Assembly: GCF_008298015.1 (NCBI RefSeq)
Contig: NZ_VTPX01000012.1
Span: forward strand, 45,061 to 109,060
Reading direction: 5' to 3'
DNA: 64,000 bases
Origin: Salinicola corii
GTDB taxonomy: Bacteria; Pseudomonadota; Gammaproteobacteria; Pseudomonadales; Halomonadaceae
Shown here: positions 53,312 to 61,091 of the stretch, piece by piece
Layout: each line of letters begins with the position of its first letter
Position numbering within the stretch: the first letter of the stretch is position 1
Translations under genes and position numbers: made by a program
Notes under the pieces: model-generated
Told to the model about the DNA's origin: nothing
What the model saw: the letters and a program-made list of their open reading frames with translations, nothing else
The model's database searches: none

Positions 53312-53387
53312 ACTTTTGGTAGCGTTAGATAGGCAGCATGGGTCGTGAGCCGGAACGCCGGTCCGATCGATCTCCTTTCCCGCTCCA
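53312..53387 (+). repeat. tRNA-Gly-derived 76-bp repeat unit A
   Basis: It starts at the base after the CCA of tRNA-Gly copy 1 and ends, 76 bases later, in the same CGCTCCA. The last 48 bases (53340-53387) are identical to unit B. They read as the tRNA-Gly variable loop and T-arm with an added hairpin (CCGG-AACG-CCGG) in place of the T-loop, then the tRNA-Gly 3' terminus. The first 28 bases are unrelated to the other units. Confidence 0.85.
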
Positions 53388-53425
53388 ATATCAGAAGTAC
53401 AGGAACAGCCTCGCTGCTCCCTTGC

Positions 53426-53501
53426 GTCCCATTCGTCTAGTGGTCCAGGACACCGCCCTTTCACGGCGGTAACAGGGGTTCGAACCCCCTATGGGACGCC
53501 A
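53426..53501 (+). tRNA. tRNA-Glu (TTC), copy 2
   Basis: 76 bases, identical to the copy at 53126-53201, including CCA. It belongs to the same presumed polycistronic tRNA transcript. Confidence 0.96.
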
Positions 53502-53555
53502 CTTCCATGACTGCCAGGTCATGTTGTCTTCGTTACATAGCGTTGACTGCAACAA

Positions 53556-53630
53556 GCGGGAATAGCTCAGTGGTAGAGCATCGCCTTGCCAAGGCGAGGG
53601 TCGGGAGTTCGAATCTCCTTTCCCGCTCCA
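53556..53630 (+). tRNA. tRNA-Gly (GCC), copy 2
   Basis: 75 bases, identical to the copy at 53237-53311, including CCA. Followed by two tandem 76-bp units derived from its 3' part. Confidence 0.96.
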
Positions 53631-53706
53631 GTTTTAGAGAATCTTGAAGCGTGGCCGAGGGTCGTGAGCCGGAACGCCGGTCCGATCGATCTCCTTTCCC
53701 GCTCCA
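53631..53706 (+). repeat. tRNA-Gly-derived 76-bp repeat unit B
   Basis: It begins right after the CCA of tRNA-Gly copy 2. The 3' 48 bases (53659-53706) equal those of unit A. The 5' 28 bases (GTTTTAGAGAATCTTGAAGC and on) equal those of unit C. It ends with tRNA-Gly 3' sequence through CCA. Confidence 0.85.
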
Positions 53707-53782
53707 GTTTTAGAGAATCTTGAAGCGTGGCCGAGGGTCGTGAGCTGGAACGCCAGCCCGGTCGATCTCCTTTCCCGCTCCA
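53707..53782 (+). repeat. tRNA-Gly-derived 76-bp repeat unit C
   Basis: Tandem to unit B at exactly 76 bases. It differs from B at four positions; two of these change a C-G pair of the inserted hairpin into U-A (CUGG / CCAG instead of CCGG / CCGG) and one turns a G-U into G-C, so the fold is preserved. It ends in tRNA-Gly 3' sequence and CCA and is followed by a hairpin. Confidence 0.85.
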
Positions 53783-53792
53783 GATTCTGAAA

Positions 53793-53817
53793 AGAGAAGC
53801 GTTAATGACGCTTCTCT
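53793..53817 (+). terminator. Terminator hairpin of the tRNA/repeat cluster
   Basis: A 10-bp stem AGAGAAGCGT / ACGCTTCTCT with a TAATG loop ten bases after the last repeat unit; a CT/T-rich stretch (GCTTTCTTTT) follows after a short gap. The remaining bases to 54085 show no gene. Confidence 0.6.
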
Positions 53818-54085
53818 ATCCGCTTTCTTTTGTGTGCCTTCTTTATCGCCCTCGAAAGGCCTGAGTCTTCCGGGCTTATCGGCGCGTCGACGATTCTGAA
53901 CGAGCTCATCCTGGTATTCGCTATGTGATCGTCACGGACAGCGGTTATCGGATAGTCGGCGACCCTGCATAGTTAATTCGTCTGCTAAAGATTGAAGCTC
54001 AAGGAATCGCCCCCATATTGCGTGGCACTCCCGTTTCACCCGATTTTCGTGAATTCCGATCTATCACACATGGCAGGAATCCCTG

Positions 54086-55069
54086 ATGGCAGAACCGGCA
54101 CTGTCCATCCGCGGGCTGACCAAAGTCTACGGTAATGGTTTTGAGGCCCTGAAGGGCATCGATCTCGATGTCGCGCAGGGCGATTTTTTTGCACTGCTCG
54201 GCCCCAACGGGGCGGGCAAATCCACCACGCTCGGTATCGTCTGCTCGCTGGTCCAGAAGACGGCGGGACAGGTGAAAATATTCGGCATCGACATCGACGA
54301 GGATTTCGCCAAGGCGAAGTACGCGCTTGGCGTCGTGCCGCAGGAGTTCAACTTCAGCCAGTTCGAGAAGGTCGAGGACATCGTGCTGACCCAGGCGGGC
54401 TATTACGGCATGCCGATGAAGGAGGCCAGACCGCGTTGTGACCGGTTGCTGAAGGATCTCGGTCTGTGGGACAAGCGCAACGGCTCCGCCCGTATGCTCT
54501 CGGGCGGCATGAAACGTCGTCTGATGATCGCGCGTGCATTGATTCACCGGCCACGCCTGCTGATTCTCGACGAGCCTACCGCTGGTGTGGATATCGAGCT
54601 GCGTCGCAGCATGTGGGAGTATATGCGCCGGATCAACGAGGAGGAGGGCACCTCGATCATCCTGACCACGCACTATCTCGAGGAAGCCGAGAGTCTGTGC
54701 CGCAATATCGCCATCATCAACCGGGGCGAGATCATCAAGAATACCTCGATGCGAGGCCTGCTGACTGAGCTGGATACCGAGACCTTCCTGCTCGATCTTG
54801 CCGAGCCGCTGGACACGGCACCCAGGGTCGAAGGCTTCGAGGTCGAGCGGGCCGATTCGCACCAGTTGGCGCTGTCCGTGCGCAAGGGCACCGATCTCAA
54901 CGATGCCTTCCAGCAACTGACCGATCAGGGCGTGCGCGTGCTCTCGATGCGTAATCGCGCCAATCGTCTGGAGGAGTTGTTCGTCTCGATGACCTCGCAG
55001 CCGGATGCCGCGACAGGCATCGACGGTCCATCCGAAACATCCGCCCAGGCCAAGGAGACGGCGTCTTGA
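54086..55069 (+). CDS. yadG: ABC transporter ATP-binding protein (YadG-like)
   Basis: 327 residues. Walker A GPNGAGKST (about 40), Q-loop VPQEFNF, signature LSGGMKRRL (about 140), Walker B LLILDEPTAGVD and the H-loop TTHYLEEAE are complete. The 100-residue C-terminal extension after the ABC domain is typical of ABC-2 exporters. It pairs with the YadH-like permease, whose TTG start overlaps its stop. The exported substrate is unknown; yadGH is conserved across gammaproteobacteria. Confidence 0.93.
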   Translation: MAEPALSIRGLTKVYGNGFEALKGIDLDVAQGDFFALLGPNGAGKSTTLGIVCSLVQKTAGQVKIFGIDIDEDFAKAKYALGVVPQEFNFSQFEKVEDIVLTQAGYYGMPMKEARPRCDRLLKDLGLWDKRNGSARMLSGGMKRRLMIARALIHRPRLLILDEPTAGVDIELRRSMWEYMRRINEEEGTSIILTTHYLEEAESLCRNIAIINRGEIIKNTSMRGLLTELDTETFLLDLAEPLDTAPRVEGFEVERADSHQLALSVRKGTDLNDAFQQLTDQGVRVLSMRNRANRLEELFVSMTSQPDAATGIDGPSETSAQAKETAS

Positions 55070-55839
55070 ATACCCGGCAACTGCTGATTTCCCTGTGGAC
55101 CATGGTGGTGAAAGAGGTTCGCCGCTTCGTGCGGATCTGGCCGCAGACGCTGGTGCCACCCTCCATCACCATGACGATGTATTTCATCATCTTCGGGAAC
55201 CTGATCGGTTCCCGCGTCGGCGAGATGCACGGTATCTCCTACATGTCCTACATCGTGCCCGGCCTGATCATGATGTCGGTGATCACCAACAGCTACTCCA
55301 ACGTGGCGTCATCGTTCTTCTCCAACAAGTTCCAGCGCAGTGTGGAGGAGATGATGGTCTCGCCGATGCCCAATTGGGTCATCCTGGCCGGCTTCGTCAT
55401 TGGTGGCGCGGCGCGTGGTCTCGGCGTCGGTCTGATCGTGACGGTGGTATCGCTGTTCTTCACCCATCTGGACCTGCATCATCCGTTCCTGACCCTGATG
55501 GTGGTGGTCATGACCGCCTTGCTGTTTTCGATCGGCGGCTTCATCAATGCGCTGCTGGCCAAGAAGTTCGACGATATCTCGATCATCCCGATCTTCGTGC
55601 TCACCCCGCTGACCTACCTGGGCGGCGTGTTCTACTCGATCGACCTGCTGCCGGAGTTCTGGCAGAACGTGACTATGATCAACCCGATCCTCTACATGGT
55701 TAACGCCTTCCGCTACGGCATCCTCGGCATCTCCGACATTCCGGTGAGCGGGGCGCTGATCGCCATCGCCGCCTTCATCGTGGCGTTCTGGTGCCTGGCG
55801 CTGTGGATGCTCAACCGCGGCAAGGGGATTCGCTCATGA
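55066..55839 (+). CDS. yadH: ABC-2 type permease (YadH-like)
   Basis: 257 residues from a TTG overlapping the yadG stop by four bases. Six membrane spans of the ABC-2 class. The core closely matches E. coli YadH: WPQTLVPPSITMTMYFIIFG, MSYIVPGLIMMSVITNSYSN, KFDDISIIP and LTPLTYLGGVFYSIDLLP. It forms the membrane part of the exporter with YadG. Its stop overlaps the queF start (ATGA), so three genes are translationally linked. Confidence 0.93.
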   Translation: MNTRQLLISLWTMVVKEVRRFVRIWPQTLVPPSITMTMYFIIFGNLIGSRVGEMHGISYMSYIVPGLIMMSVITNSYSNVASSFFSNKFQRSVEEMMVSPMPNWVILAGFVIGGAARGLGVGLIVTVVSLFFTHLDLHHPFLTLMVVVMTALLFSIGGFINALLAKKFDDISIIPIFVLTPLTYLGGVFYSIDLLPEFWQNVTMINPILYMVNAFRYGILGISDIPVSGALIAIAAFIVAFWCLALWMLNRGKGIRS

Positions 55840-56675
55840 GTCAGGATCGTCCTGGGACGCTGGTCGACGCGCCGCTCGGACGCGAGTCCGCCTATCCCGA
55901 GCGCTACGACGCAGCGTTGCTGTTTCCCATCGAGCGGGCCGCCAACCGGGTGCCGCTGGGGATCGAGGCGTCGTCACTGCCGTTCGTCGGTGGCGACGAG
56001 TGGTGGGCGTTCGAACTCTCCTGGCTCGACCCGCGCGGCAAGCCGGTGGTCGCGGTGGCGCGCTTCCGGCTGCCGGCGGATTCGCCCTGCCTGATCGAAT
56101 CCAAATCCTGGAAGCTCTACCTCAACGGCTTCAACCAGACCACGTTCGCCGGCCGTGACGCGGTGATCGAGCTGCTGCAACGGGACTTGAGCGTCGCGGC
56201 CGGTGCCCCGGTCACCGTCGAGCTGTTCGGTGTCGACGACGCTGCGCTCGCGCCGGCGCCGCTGCCGGGTGAGTGCATCGATGATCTCGATGTCGCCATC
56301 GATCGCTACACGCCGGCGCCGGGTCTGCTGGCCTGCGACGAGAGCGATATCGTCGAGGAGACGCTGCATTCGCATCTGCTCAAGTCCAACTGCCCGGTGA
56401 CCGGGCAGCCGGATTGGGGCAGTGTGCTGATCGCCTATCGCGGGCCGCGACTCGATCGGGCTGCGTTGCTGCGCTACATCGTCTCCTATCGCCAGCATCA
56501 GGATTTTCACGAACACTGCGTCGAGCATATCTTCGTCGACCTGATGGCACGCTGTCGTCCGCAGAAGTTGCTGGTGATGGCACGCTACGTGCGCCGAGGC
56601 GGGCTCGACATCAACCCGTGGCGGGCCACGCCGGGTTGGACCCCGGAGCTGCCTGCCCGGCTGCTGCGGCAGTAA
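55836..56675 (+). CDS. queF: NADPH-dependent 7-cyano-7-deazaguanine reductase QueF
   Basis: 279 residues, the long (YqcD-type) form. QueF reduces preQ0 to preQ1 in queuosine synthesis. The QueF motif ESKSWKLYLNGFNQT (about residue 88) binds NADPH; the catalytic Cys is in LKSNCPVTGQPDWG (about 187), with the following Asp; the C-terminal FHEHCVEHIFVDL and ARYVRRGGLDINPWR are family hallmarks. An upstream frame is not the start; ATGA overlap with yadH sets it. Linkage to an exporter is positional only. Confidence 0.95.
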   Translation: MSQDRPGTLVDAPLGRESAYPERYDAALLFPIERAANRVPLGIEASSLPFVGGDEWWAFELSWLDPRGKPVVAVARFRLPADSPCLIESKSWKLYLNGFNQTTFAGRDAVIELLQRDLSVAAGAPVTVELFGVDDAALAPAPLPGECIDDLDVAIDRYTPAPGLLACDESDIVEETLHSHLLKSNCPVTGQPDWGSVLIAYRGPRLDRAALLRYIVSYRQHQDFHEHCVEHIFVDLMARCRPQKLLVMARYVRRGGLDINPWRATPGWTPELPARLLRQ

Positions 56676-56739
56676 CGCTTTTGACGTAGAGTCGAGCGAT
56701 CCGTCGCGTTTCACGACCAATGTCTCCAAGGAGTCAGAC

Positions 56740-57300
56740 ATGGATGCCATGACGCTACTGCACCAGCGTCGCTCGATGGGCAAGCTGGCCGCGCCGGCGC
56801 CAACCGCCGAGCAGCTCGACGCCATCTACCGTGCCGCACTGCGGGCGCCGGACCACAAGGAAATGACGCCGTACCGCTTCATCGAGATCAGCGGCGAGGG
56901 GCTTGTTCGGTTGGGTGAGCTGTTCGCCCGATCCGATTATCAGGCCAACCCGCATATCGATGACGGCAGCCTCGACGCCGCCCGCAAGAAACCCAAGCGG
57001 GCGCCGATGATCATTGCCGTGATCGCGCGCATCACGCCGGATCTGCCCAAGGTGCCGCCGGTCGAGCAGCTCATCTCGGCCGGCTGCGCGGCCCATGCCA
57101 TGCTCTACGCGGCTTTCGCGCAAGGGCTGGGGGCGATGTGGCGCACCGGCACCTATGCCCATGACAAGGCCGTCTGGCGCGGCCTGGGTCTCGGCGAGCA
57201 TGAAGAACTGATCGGCTACCTCTACCTTGGCCAGGTCGGCGGGCGCTACCCCGACGCACCGGTGCGTGACCCGGAGGAGTATCTGGAGCGATGGCGCTAG
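56740..57300 (+). CDS. ydjA: Nitroreductase-family oxidoreductase YdjA
   Basis: 186 residues, small even for the nitroreductase family as YdjA is. It binds FMN as a dimer. Features: LLHQRRSMGKLAAPAPT, RAPDHKEMTPYRFI, AAHAMLYAAFAQGLGAMWRTG and GYLYLGQVGGR. AAGGAG lies before the ATG. The physiological substrate is unknown. It lies just before the tRNA-Ser gene that borders the oxidoreductase cluster. Confidence 0.92.
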   Translation: MDAMTLLHQRRSMGKLAAPAPTAEQLDAIYRAALRAPDHKEMTPYRFIEISGEGLVRLGELFARSDYQANPHIDDGSLDAARKKPKRAPMIIAVIARITPDLPKVPPVEQLISAGCAAHAMLYAAFAQGLGAMWRTGTYAHDKAVWRGLGLGEHEELIGYLYLGQVGGRYPDAPVRDPEEYLERWR

Positions 57301-57438
57301 CGCTGAGTTTCCTGTTCTGGAGAGATCGTAAAAGCTCGTCGGAAAAGGAAAAACGGCTTGCGATCACTGGTTTAGCTCGTTACTATGTGCGCCGTTCTGA
57401 ACGCAGCGGCAAGGCCGCCACGGGAAGGATGACAATGC

Positions 57439-57526
57439 GGAGGGGTGTCCGAGTGGTCGAAGGAGCACGCCTGGAAAGTGTGTAAGTCGAAAGGCTTCGA
57501 GGGTTCGAATCCCTCCCCCTCCGCCA
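57439..57526 (+). tRNA. tRNA-Ser (GGA)
   Basis: 88 bases with encoded CCA and the long variable arm of class II tRNAs. Acceptor GGAGGGG / CCCCTCC, anticodon GGA in CTGGAAA, T-loop TTCGAAT. It is close to E. coli tRNA-Ser(GGA). Confidence 0.95.
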
Positions 57527-57539
57527 CCGAATTGAAAAG

Positions 57540-57566
57540 AACCGGCTCTCAGTAGCCGGTTTTTTC
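57540..57566 (+). terminator. Rho-independent terminator of tRNA-Ser
   Basis: The stem AACCGGCT / AGCCGGTT with a 6-base loop is followed by a T-run, 13 bases past the CCA end. Confidence 0.9.
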
Positions 57567-57855
57567 ATGTCTGAAATTAGGCCTTGGAGAAGGGGGAGTG
57601 GATGAGAACCCTCCGGTTCGCACCGAGGCGCTCGCGGTTCTGGTTTTCGAGCCGACAAGCGGCCTCGCGAAGCGAGCCGGTAATCCCCCTTCTCCTCGGC
57701 TAAACATCGCTGTTTGCCGACCTTCAGGTTTCGGCGGGCATTGGTGGAATAGTCGTCGTTGACCCACCTCGGATACTTTCGACTCAGTTCTCGATCAGCG
57801 CCGATGGTTCGGTGCTGTTTGTCCGGGGTGCCGTGTATGCGGATTGCATCAATCT
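57567..57855. other. Junction between tRNA-Ser terminator and oxidoreductase cluster
   Basis: About 290 bases. A minus-strand frame (beginning near 57859) is open through it but contains the antisense of tRNA-Ser and no recognisable domain. A copy of the tRNA-Ser 3' end is not seen. It is the likely left boundary of acquired DNA. Confidence 0.35.
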
Positions 57856-58947
57856 TCACGCTGCCCCGGAGTCTACGACGACAGAATTGATGTTGCCGGC
57901 GACACGCGCGGCGGCCATCGCCTCTGTCAGTGCGTCCAGCGGGAAGGACTGGGACTGGATCGCGGACAGGTCCAGTAACCCGGCGCGGGCGAGCGCGAAT
58001 AGGTCGGCGAGCGCGGTGCGCGGATACATGAAGTTGCCGATGATCTCCAATCCCATGCTCATGACCTGAAGATAGTTGATCGACAGCGGCACCGTCATCG
58101 AACCCATCAGCACCAGCCGCCCGTTGCGCGAAAGGCTTCCGAGCGCCGCCAGCGTGGCTGACGGGTCGCCAGCTTGGCCGACCATGTCGAAGGCCAGCGC
58201 GATCGGGCCGTCAGCGGCATCGCGCAGGGCGGATGCGTCGGTCTTCACGCCGCCGCTGAGCACCACGGTGCGCACTCTGGGGCCAGCGACCTCTGCAAGC
58301 GCGGCCAGCGCGGATGCATTGCGGCCGGTGGCGACAACCCGTCCGGCGCCCAGTGCCAGCGCGACCAGAGCCGCCGCGCTGCCATAGGCGCCCGTCGCGC
58401 CGGAAATCACCACGGTCTCTCCGGCCGCGAGCCTTCCCCGCTTGAGCCCGCCATAGGGCACGGCGAAGCGCGCGGCGGCGGCCAGCACCTCCGCCGGCAC
58501 CGCATCGAGCCCCTCGACCGCCGTCAAAGCCGAGACTGGCCACAGCGCGTAGTCGGCCAGCGTCCCGTCCGGCCAGTCAGCCTGCATCGCCGTGCTCGGC
58601 CCACCAAACGAGGTGATGCCGAGCAAGACCTGCGCCGGATCGGCGACATTCTCGCCGGCGGTAAAATGCGAAGACAGCAGCACGCGCTGGCCGGGCTTCA
58701 GGTGCCACACGTCGCGCCCGACGGCCGCCACCCGTCCGACGGCGTTGCTGCCCGGCGTGAAGGGACGGTCCGGCGCGATATAGGTGGGGAGCTTGCCCTC
58801 GACGTAATCCTGCAGGTAGGAAGGGAGGATGACCGCGTCGATCTCGATCAGGGCGCTGCCCGCGTGCGGCTCGGGCACGGGGCGTTCGACGAGTTCGAGT
58901 TTTCCGCCCAGCCTGTCGAGCAGCCAGGCGCGCATCGTCTTCGGCAT
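57856..58947 (-). CDS. MDR-family alcohol dehydrogenase / quinone oxidoreductase
   Basis: 363 residues of the medium-chain dehydrogenase superfamily. GroES-like N-domain with EIDAVILPSYLQDYVEGKLP and FTPGSNAVGRVAAVG; the Rossmann motif VVISGATGAYGSAAALVALA (about 170-190) binds NAD(P)H. The catalytic zinc Cys of alcohol dehydrogenases is not evident, so a zinc-free reductase is more likely. It follows the aldo/keto reductase gene by 12 bases and is divergent, as a pair, from the AraC gene. Confidence 0.85.
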   Translation of the reverse strand: MPKTMRAWLLDRLGGKLELVERPVPEPHAGSALIEIDAVILPSYLQDYVEGKLPTYIAPDRPFTPGSNAVGRVAAVGRDVWHLKPGQRVLLSSHFTAGENVADPAQVLLGITSFGGPSTAMQADWPDGTLADYALWPVSALTAVEGLDAVPAEVLAAAARFAVPYGGLKRGRLAAGETVVISGATGAYGSAAALVALALGAGRVVATGRNASALAALAEVAGPRVRTVVLSGGVKTDASALRDAADGPIALAFDMVGQAGDPSATLAALGSLSRNGRLVLMGSMTVPLSINYLQVMSMGLEIIGNFMYPRTALADLFALARAGLLDLSAIQSQSFPLDALTEAMAAARVAGNINSVVVDSGAA

Positions 58948-58959
58948 GGCGGGTTCTCC

Positions 58960-60042
58960 CTATTCGGCGTGCAGCGGTGTTTCGCCGCCGACCCAGCTCG
59001 GCCCGGCGACCGGATGATCCTTCGGGAAACGGCTCGCCGCGTTATAGGTCAAGACCCAGTTCGGATAGCGCGGCGCCTCGGCACTGACCGCATCGAGCGC
59101 GGCGAGATCCTCTTCGTCGAGCGCGACGTCGACGGCGCCGATATTGTCGGTCAGCTGGTCGACCCGCTTGGCGCCGACGATGACGCTGTCGACCACCGGC
59201 CGCGACAACAGCCAGGCCAGCGCCACCTGCGCGGGCGTGGCATTGTGTTTGCCGGCGATGTCACGAAGCACGTCGATGATGGCGAACACCCGGTCCTCGT
59301 CGACCGGCGGGAACTGATTGGCCGCGCCACGACGACCGCGACGGGAATCGGCGTCCGCGCCGTCGCGGGTCACCTTGCCCGATAGCAACCCGCCCGCCAG
59401 CGGGCTCCAGCACAGCATGCCAAGCCCCTGGTCGCACATCGCCGGCGCCAGTTCATCCTCGACGCCGCGACCGGCGAGCGAATAATAGGCCTGCACGGAG
59501 ACGAAGTGGGCAAACCCCTCCTGTGCGGAGGCGCCCAGCGCCTTCATCAGCTGCCAGGCCGCCAGGTTGGAGGCGCCGATATAGCGCAGCTTGCCCTGTC
59601 GCACCGCGTCGTCGAGCGCGCCGAGCGTTTCCTCGATCGGCGTCAGCGGGTCCCAGCGGTGGATCTGGTAGAGATCGATATGGTCGGTCTTCAGCCGCTT
59701 GAGGCTGCTCTCCAGTGCATCCATGATGTGGATGCGCGACAGGCCGACATCGTTCGGACCGGCACCAATGCGCGCATTGGCCTTGGTCGCCAGAACGACG
59801 TCGTTTCGCCGCGCGCCGAGCAGATCGCCCAGCAATGCTTCGGACTGGCCGCCGCTATAGACATCGGCGGTGTCGATGAAATTGATTCCGACATCGAGCG
59901 CCGTGCCCAAAATCTCGCCGGCCGCCTTGCGGTCGAGACCGCCGATGCCGCCGGTGCCCTCCAGCGTGCCGCCGAAGGTCATGGTCCCGAGGCAGAGCCG
60001 CGAGACGAAGGTGCCGGTGCGGCCGAGCTGCGTGTATTGCAT
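58960..60042 (-). CDS. Aldo/keto reductase
   Basis: 360 residues from MQYTQLGRTGTFVSRLCLG with AGGAG upstream. The AKR catalytic tetrad can be traced: Asp in FIDTADVYSGGQSE (with the Tyr), Lys in LATKAN and His in YQIHRWD. SPLAGGLLSGKV and a C-terminal SVIVGAKRVDQLTDN cofactor motif follow. The substrate is unknown. It heads a two-gene operon with the MDR gene and is divergent from the AraC regulator. Confidence 0.9.
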   Translation of the reverse strand: MQYTQLGRTGTFVSRLCLGTMTFGGTLEGTGGIGGLDRKAAGEILGTALDVGINFIDTADVYSGGQSEALLGDLLGARRNDVVLATKANARIGAGPNDVGLSRIHIMDALESSLKRLKTDHIDLYQIHRWDPLTPIEETLGALDDAVRQGKLRYIGASNLAAWQLMKALGASAQEGFAHFVSVQAYYSLAGRGVEDELAPAMCDQGLGMLCWSPLAGGLLSGKVTRDGADADSRRGRRGAANQFPPVDEDRVFAIIDVLRDIAGKHNATPAQVALAWLLSRPVVDSVIVGAKRVDQLTDNIGAVDVALDEEDLAALDAVSAEAPRYPNWVLTYNAASRFPKDHPVAGPSWVGGETPLHAE

Positions 60043-60137
60043 GATCGAAACTCCTGTAGTTGACCGTTTCAATATAAGCGTGCCTTCCTGGACTAAAAAC
60101 CACATAATGTCCGAAATATGTATCCTAAGGTCCAGAA
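60043..60137. promoter_or_regulatory. Divergent promoter region with inverted CTGGAC/GTCCAG
   Basis: The 95-base gap between the divergent aldo/keto reductase and AraC genes is AT-richer than the flanks. CTGGAC near 60090 and GTCCAG near 60131 form a widely spaced inverted repeat, a candidate regulator site overlapping the araC-type gene's leader. Confidence 0.4.
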
Positions 60138-61091
60138 ATGCGTGATCCGCTCTCGGATATCCTTTTGGCGATGCGCGTCTCCGGCGCAACGCCGGTGCGC
60201 TTCGAAAGCCGGGGTGGCTATGCCATGCGCTTTCCAGCCTTCAGGCACCTGAAGTTCGGGGCATTGCTGAGTGGCCGGCTGGAATTGCGCCCGGCGAATG
60301 GGCCGGCCCTGCATCTGGAGGCAGGCGACTGCTACCTGCTGACCGACGGCGCGCCCTATGCCTCGCGGACCGGCGATCATCCCGAGATCGACGGCGAAGC
60401 CTATTTCGCCAGCCATCGCGATGCTGATGGCGTGGTGCGGTTCGGCGACGGCGCACCGGACAAGATCGTTATCGGCGGGCGTTTCACCTTCGAGGAAACC
60501 GGTGCCGAGTGGATGCGCCTTGCCTTGCCGCCCGCCATTCGCATTCCCGCCGACTCTCCAGTCGCGGCACCCTTGCGGACCACGCTCTCTCTTCTGGGGC
60601 AAGAGGTGGGCACCAACGCCACCGGAGAAGACCTGATCGTCGCCCGGCTCGCCGACATATTGCTGGTGCAGGCGCTGCGCGCCTATCTGGCCATGACCAG
60701 GGATCGGACGCCTAGCTGGCTCGCGGGGCTTGCCGATCCGCGTCTCGGGCGCGCCTTGCGCGCGTTTCATGCTGGAATCGCCGAGGGCTGGAGCGTCGGC
60801 CGCCTCGCCGCCGAAGCCGGCATGTCACGCTCGTCGTTTGCCGACATCTTCCGGCGGCGGACCGGGCTGACGCCAATGGACTATGTGGCGCGCTGGCGCC
60901 TGTTCCGCATCCGTGCCGAAATCCTGCAGACCGACCGGCCGATCGCGATCATCGCCGAAGACAATGGCTGGCGTTCGCGCACCTCCTGCAGCCGCGCGTT
61001 CAGAGACCTCTTTGGTGTTTCGCCACGCGAGGCCAAGGCCGGAGCGAGCCTCCTGGGGGCATGGCACGAGCCTACCGGAAAGCGGACATGA
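60138..61091 (+). CDS. AraC-family regulator with cupin sensor
   Basis: 317 residues. The N-terminal cupin_6-like part (LKFGALLSGRLELRPA, LEAGDCYLLTDGAPYASRTG) precedes a C-terminal double HTH: WSVGRLAAEAGMSRSSFADI, TGLTPMDYVARWRLFRIRAE and AEDNGWRSRTSCSRAFRDLF, then GVSPREAK. Regulators of this subgroup often sit beside dehydrogenase genes that they induce by aldehydes or ketones. It is flanked on both sides by oxidoreductases; its 3' end overlaps the SDR gene by 20 bases, convergently. Confidence 0.9.
   Translation: MRDPLSDILLAMRVSGATPVRFESRGGYAMRFPAFRHLKFGALLSGRLELRPANGPALHLEAGDCYLLTDGAPYASRTGDHPEIDGEAYFASHRDADGVVRFGDGAPDKIVIGGRFTFEETGAEWMRLALPPAIRIPADSPVAAPLRTTLSLLGQEVGTNATGEDLIVARLADILLVQALRAYLAMTRDRTPSWLAGLADPRLGRALRAFHAGIAEGWSVGRLAAEAGMSRSSFADIFRRRTGLTPMDYVARWRLFRIRAEILQTDRPIAIIAEDNGWRSRTSCSRAFRDLFGVSPREAKAGASLLGAWHEPTGKRT

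Noticed and set aside
53085..53464. Minus-strand frames with RFELPTLALARR-type and RPSPWQGDALPLSYS-type peptides
   Set aside because: Antisense translations of the tRNA-Gly and tRNA-Glu genes, a well-known false protein family.
53312..53782. Integration (att) scars as explanation of the tRNA-Gly repeats
   Set aside because: Units have constant 76-base length, carry a conserved insert with compensatory change and enclose no cargo, so simple att duplications fit less well; not fully excluded.
53631..53782. CRISPR array
   Set aside because: Only two or three units, no unique spacers, and the repeats derive from tRNA-Gly; no cas genes in the window.
53999..55159. 386-codon minus-strand frame opposite yadG
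   Set aside because: Antisense of a clear ABC ATPase; no ribosome site or domain.
57383..57859. 158-codon minus-strand frame with GRDSNPRSLSTYTLS
   Set aside because: Contains the antisense of tRNA-Ser(GGA); not a protein gene.
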